Of a stretch of 43,743 nucleotides of DNA, positions 41,438 to 43,743 are shown in pieces. Under the pieces are notes generated by a model. It was not told the DNA's origin. It ran no database searches and saw only the letters and a list, made by a program, of their open reading frames with translations. The DNA comes from Chloroflexota bacterium (GTDB lineage Bacteria; Chloroflexota; UBA6077; JACCZL01). Both the position numbers and the translations under genes were made by a program. Position 1 is the stretch's first letter, and every line of letters begins with the position of its first letter. The stretch lies in NCBI GenBank assembly GCA_020845495.1, contig JADLFM010000075.1, positions 1-43,743 on the forward strand, in the 5' to 3' direction.

Positions 41438-42384
41438 TGTCTCCATACCACGCAGGTGAGCTCGCCGTGCAAGCGCGCGCAGGCGTGCAGGAGTTGGCCC
41501 GCCGCGTCGGCGCCAGCATCCACCCCTCGATTCCGCTGGCCGCGCAGGAGTTCCTGCGCGATCAGCCAATGCTGGTGGTGGCGAGCCTTGACGCCAACGG
41601 GCGGGTGTGGGCCTCACTGCTTGCTGGCCCCCCGGGCTTCGCGCAGCCGCTCGACGAGCGGACGGTGCTGATCACGGCCACACCGGCTGCGGGCGATCCG
41701 CTCAGCGACAATCTCCGCACGGGGGCGCAGGTCGGGCTGCTGGCGATTGAGTTTGCCACCCGGAGGCGCATGCGCCTGAACGGCATGGCCGAGGTACTCT
41801 CGGACGAGACGGACGGCAGGCCGGGCACGGACCTGTCGTTCCGCGTGCACGCCCAACAGGTGTACGCCAACTGCCCCAAGTACATCCAGGCGCGCGAATG
41901 GACAGCCTTCCCCGACGGCAGGGCAGGCGGCGACTGCGCCGGCTCGGGCCCAACCGTGTCTCGCAGTCGCGCGCTCACCGGCGACCAGCAGCAGTGGATT
42001 GAGCGCGCAGACACGTTCTTCATCGCCAGTGCCCATCCGGAGGGCGGCGCCGACGCTTCGCACCGCGGCGGCCGGCCTGGATTCGTGCGGGTCCAAGACG
42101 ATGGTCGGCTGCTCTTCCCAGACTACGCTGGCAACACGATGTTCAATACGCTCGGCAACATCCTGGCCAGTCCACGCGCGGCCCTGCTGTTCGTGGACTT
42201 CGAGATCGGGGCGACCCTCCAGCTGACCGGTCGGGCCGAAGTGATCTGGGATGCCGAGCAAACAGTGGAGCTCGCCGGGGCCGAGCGCCTCGTGGCGTTC
42301 GATATTGACGAGGTGATCGAAATCGTGGGCGCCTATCCGTTGCGCAGCCGCCTCGTCTCCTACTCGCCGTTCAACCCGGCCTGA
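41437..42384 (+). CDS. Pyridoxamine-5'-phosphate-oxidase-like flavin/split-barrel protein
   Basis: 315 residues from ATG 41437, overlapping the VOC stop by one base. A split-barrel of the PNPOx type appears twice: QEFLRDQPMLVVASLDANGR, then VWASLLAGPPGF, RTVLITATPAAGDPLSDNL, and later ERADTFFIASAHPEGGADAS, GFVRVQDDGRLLFPDYAGN with TMFNTLGNILASPRAALLF. CPKYIQAREW matches the NCPKYI signature of this family. Binds FMN, F420 or haem depending on subfamily; which one is not evident. Probably a stress or detoxification oxidoreductase under CGNR control. Confidence 0.87.
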   Translation: MSPYHAGELAVQARAGVQELARRVGASIHPSIPLAAQEFLRDQPMLVVASLDANGRVWASLLAGPPGFAQPLDERTVLITATPAAGDPLSDNLRTGAQVGLLAIEFATRRRMRLNGMAEVLSDETDGRPGTDLSFRVHAQQVYANCPKYIQAREWTAFPDGRAGGDCAGSGPTVSRSRALTGDQQQWIERADTFFIASAHPEGGADASHRGGRPGFVRVQDDGRLLFPDYAGNTMFNTLGNILASPRAALLFVDFEIGATLQLTGRAEVIWDAEQTVELAGAERLVAFDIDEVIEIVGAYPLRSRLVSYSPFNPA

Positions 42385-42634
42385 AACCGCTCCGTGCAGG
42401 CTGCTTCGTCGGTGTCCAGTCGGCGATGCCGTTGCCCGAACCCGAGACCGGCGAGGAGGCGGATCTCTCCTTGCGGGTGGGCCGAGGTCTCTTTTCGGGT
42501 CCGGAGAGCGTGCCTGTAGCTTTGCCAGGGGTTCACAGATGACCGTCAGATGATCTCTCAGTAAGCGCGCTTACCGTCGCAGCGTGCCGGGTACCCGCAC
42601 AATCAGATGGACATCCGTCATTGGAGGCCATACA
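42385..42634. other. Intergenic region before the DsbA-like gene
   Basis: 250 bp with no convincing gene. The last part holds GGAGG at 42623-42627 serving GTG 42635. A tgaccgtcagatgatctctcag stretch near 42540 has minor symmetry only; no firm promoter call. Confidence 0.4.
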
Positions 42635-43113
42635 GTGCATCGTCGATTGGTGGGCCTGTTGCTCGCCGCCACGACATCACTCGCCCTGGCGTGCACCCCC
42701 GCATCCGCGCCAGCCACCCCAACGAAGCCGGCGGCAGGCCCGGCAACGACCGCACCCGCCGCCAGTCCGGCCGTGAGCGCGCCGACAGTTGCCACATCGC
42801 CGGCCGCCGCCGTAAGCCCCGCGACAATGGCGGCATCTCCGTCGGTGATGGCGGCATCCGCGCCGTCATCATCGCCTGCTGCCGCCGCCAGTTCGGCAGC
42901 CTCGCCCATTGCCATCGCCCTGGCTGACGGCCGGACCCACCCAGGCCCGTACTTCCTCGGCAAGGCCGACGCACCGGTCACTTTGGACGAGTACGCAGAC
43001 TTCCAGTGACCCGGCTGTGGACAGTTCACCCGTGTGGTGGCACCAGAGATCATCAAGCGATACGTTGAGACCGGCAAGGTCAAACTGGGTCTGCCTCACT
43101 TTCGTCAAGTGGC
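42635..43113 (+). pseudogene. DsbA-like lipoprotein selenoprotein gene (UGA = Sec125), cut by an IS
   Basis: From GTG 42635 the frame gives a signal/lipobox region (LVGLLLAATTSLALAC), an 85-residue Ala/Pro/Ser/Thr-rich linker and the start of a DsbA-type thioredoxin fold: GPYFLGKADAPVTLDEYADFQ, then TGA 43007-43009, then PGCGQFTRVVAPEIIKRYVE and GKVKLGLPHF. Family members read DFQCPxC, so the UGA sits on the first redox Cys (UxxC). About 35 residues later, after HFRQVA, the homology stops where an insertion sequence begins, so the enzyme is truncated. No clear SECIS hairpin could be found. If the IS copy is recent, the intact gene may continue beyond the window. Confidence 0.75.
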
Positions 43114-43743
43114 GGGATCGGGGATGCTTGAGGGATCAAAGGAGGCCGCCGCCGTAGGCGCGGCGGCGGCCGGTGAGGACGGGGCGCATGAACCGCCGCA
43201 TCCCCGCGAGCATCGTAGCGGTAACCGAGGAGTTGGCGTCGAGTCTGGCGGCGTGGTGTGGCGAGGGGCGAGGGCGTGACCTGGCGACGCACGAGGCGGC
43301 CGTGCTGGAGCGAGTGCGCGGTGTGCTGGGGCGGCTGTTGGGCGCGGTGCTGGTCGAGGCCACGCCGGGGCTGGATCGTGGGCAGCGGTGGGGGAAGGCG
43401 GCGTGCTCGGGGTGTGGGGAGGCGCGGGCGCCCGGGGGCTGGCGTGAGCGGACCCTGGCCACGCGCTGCGGGACGGTGACGCTCCCGACGCTGCGGTATC
43501 ACTGTGGGCCCTGTCGGCGCGGATGGAACAGCCTGGAGGCGACGCTCGACGTGCCGTCTCGGGCACGGATGAGCCCCGGCCTGGAGGCGTGGGTGGCACG
43601 CCTGGGCGGGGTGACCGACTTCCGCGAGGCGGCCGACCTGCTCGCGGAGTACACCGGGATCGCGGTGGGGGCCGAGACGGTGCGGCGGCACAGCGCGCAG
43701 GTGGGGCACGCGCTAGCCGACGCCGAGGATGCCGCCCTGGCCC
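43114..43743 (+). mobile_element. ISKra4-like insertion sequence, left part (runs off the window)
   Basis: Homology of the DsbA-like gene breaks near 43114 at GGGATCGGGGATGCTTGAGG, which is taken as the left end, about 75 bp before the transposase ATG. GC-rich palindromic sequence (gccgccgccgtaggcgcggcggc) lies between. The right end and target duplication are outside the window, so the exact edge is approximate. Confidence 0.6.
43188..43743 (+). CDS. ISKra4-like transposase, N-terminal part (incomplete)
   Basis: Open from ATG 43188 to the window end, 185 residues. Two zinc-knuckle pairs (CSGCGEARAPGG; YHCGPCRRGW) flank RTLATRCGTVTLPTLRYHC, the usual N-terminal pattern of ISKra4/UPF0236-like transposases. 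Then LEAWVARLGGVTDFREAADLL and GAETVRRHSAQVG follow. The catalytic DDE part lies beyond the window. Base composition is even more G+C-rich than the surroundings, as expected for an incoming element. Confidence 0.75.
   Translation, partial: MNRRIPASIVAVTEELASSLAAWCGEGRGRDLATHEAAVLERVRGVLGRLLGAVLVEATPGLDRGQRWGKAACSGCGEARAPGGWRERTLATRCGTVTLPTLRYHCGPCRRGWNSLEATLDVPSRARMSPGLEAWVARLGGVTDFREAADLLAEYTGIAVGAETVRRHSAQVGHALADAEDAALA

Noticed and set aside
42635..43113. SECIS element for the DsbA-like gene
   Set aside because: Only a 4-bp CTGT-GG-ACAG hairpin is visible after the UGA, too weak to list.

Overview
The window is high-G+C bacterial DNA with tightly packed genes, many GTG and TTG starts and many ATGA stop/start overlaps. 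The mix of a glycogen-type GH15 enzyme, a P460/cupredoxin protein, an ABATE/CGNR regulator, a bacilliredoxin and several UGA-containing redox genes suggests a Chloroflexota lineage (Thermomicrobia-like). That assignment is inference only: no rRNA or other marker gene is present.

Region 1, about 1-13500, is one long plus-strand run that reads like the core of a plasmid or integrative element. It starts with the tail of an AAA+ ATPase, then DUF1257, DUF2997 and a radical-SAM-activase-like protein. Next come a TGT/DpdA-like transglycosylase, a Mom-like transferase and a second-copy-type DNA sliding clamp. A PRTRC-type ubiquitin-like cassette follows (E-like protein, Ub-like C protein, unknown, E2-like, JAB peptidase, ThiF/E1-like), then an unknown gene, a DUF6094-like DNA methyltransferase and a SNF2 helicase. 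The striking point is that four of these proteins carry a canonical-looking beta-clamp-binding motif at a terminus (QLDLF, QLSLDL, QLTLF, QMSLF), and the clamp gene lies among them. I infer a self-contained clamp-organised machine, possibly for DNA modification, repair or replication of the element. A strong hairpin closes the run, followed by a three-frame IS110 remnant and about 600 bp without a convincing gene.

Region 2, about 14800-19030, holds membrane proteins, a long perfect inverted repeat, a small conserved-looking protein and a GH15 glucoamylase/trehalase-type enzyme coupled to a small membrane protein.

Region 3, about 19150-43110, is rich in thiol/selenol redox genes. Six reading frames contain an in-frame UGA exactly where the family has a redox Cys: two GrdB/PrdB-like reductase proteins, a deiodinase-like redoxin, an AhpD-like CxxU protein, an AhpC/TSA GUxxC protein and a DsbA-like protein. 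Three have a nearly identical hairpin (7-8 bp stem, 3-nt GGT or GGC loop) placed 17-18 nt after the UGA, and a fourth has a similar one, so they are read here as selenoproteins with SECIS elements. Interspersed are a TlpA-SurA fusion, an ECF sigma factor, an L,D-transpeptidase, a radical SAM (Tes/MJ0619-like) - ArsM-like methyltransferase - peroxiredoxin operon, a MerA/Lpd-like flavoprotein, a bacilliredoxin, an adenylate cyclase, a GGDEF-EAL protein, a P460-cupredoxin fusion, a two-component system, and a divergent CGNR regulator / VOC-PNPOx pair.

The window ends inside an ISKra4-like insertion sequence that has cut the DsbA-like selenoprotein gene.
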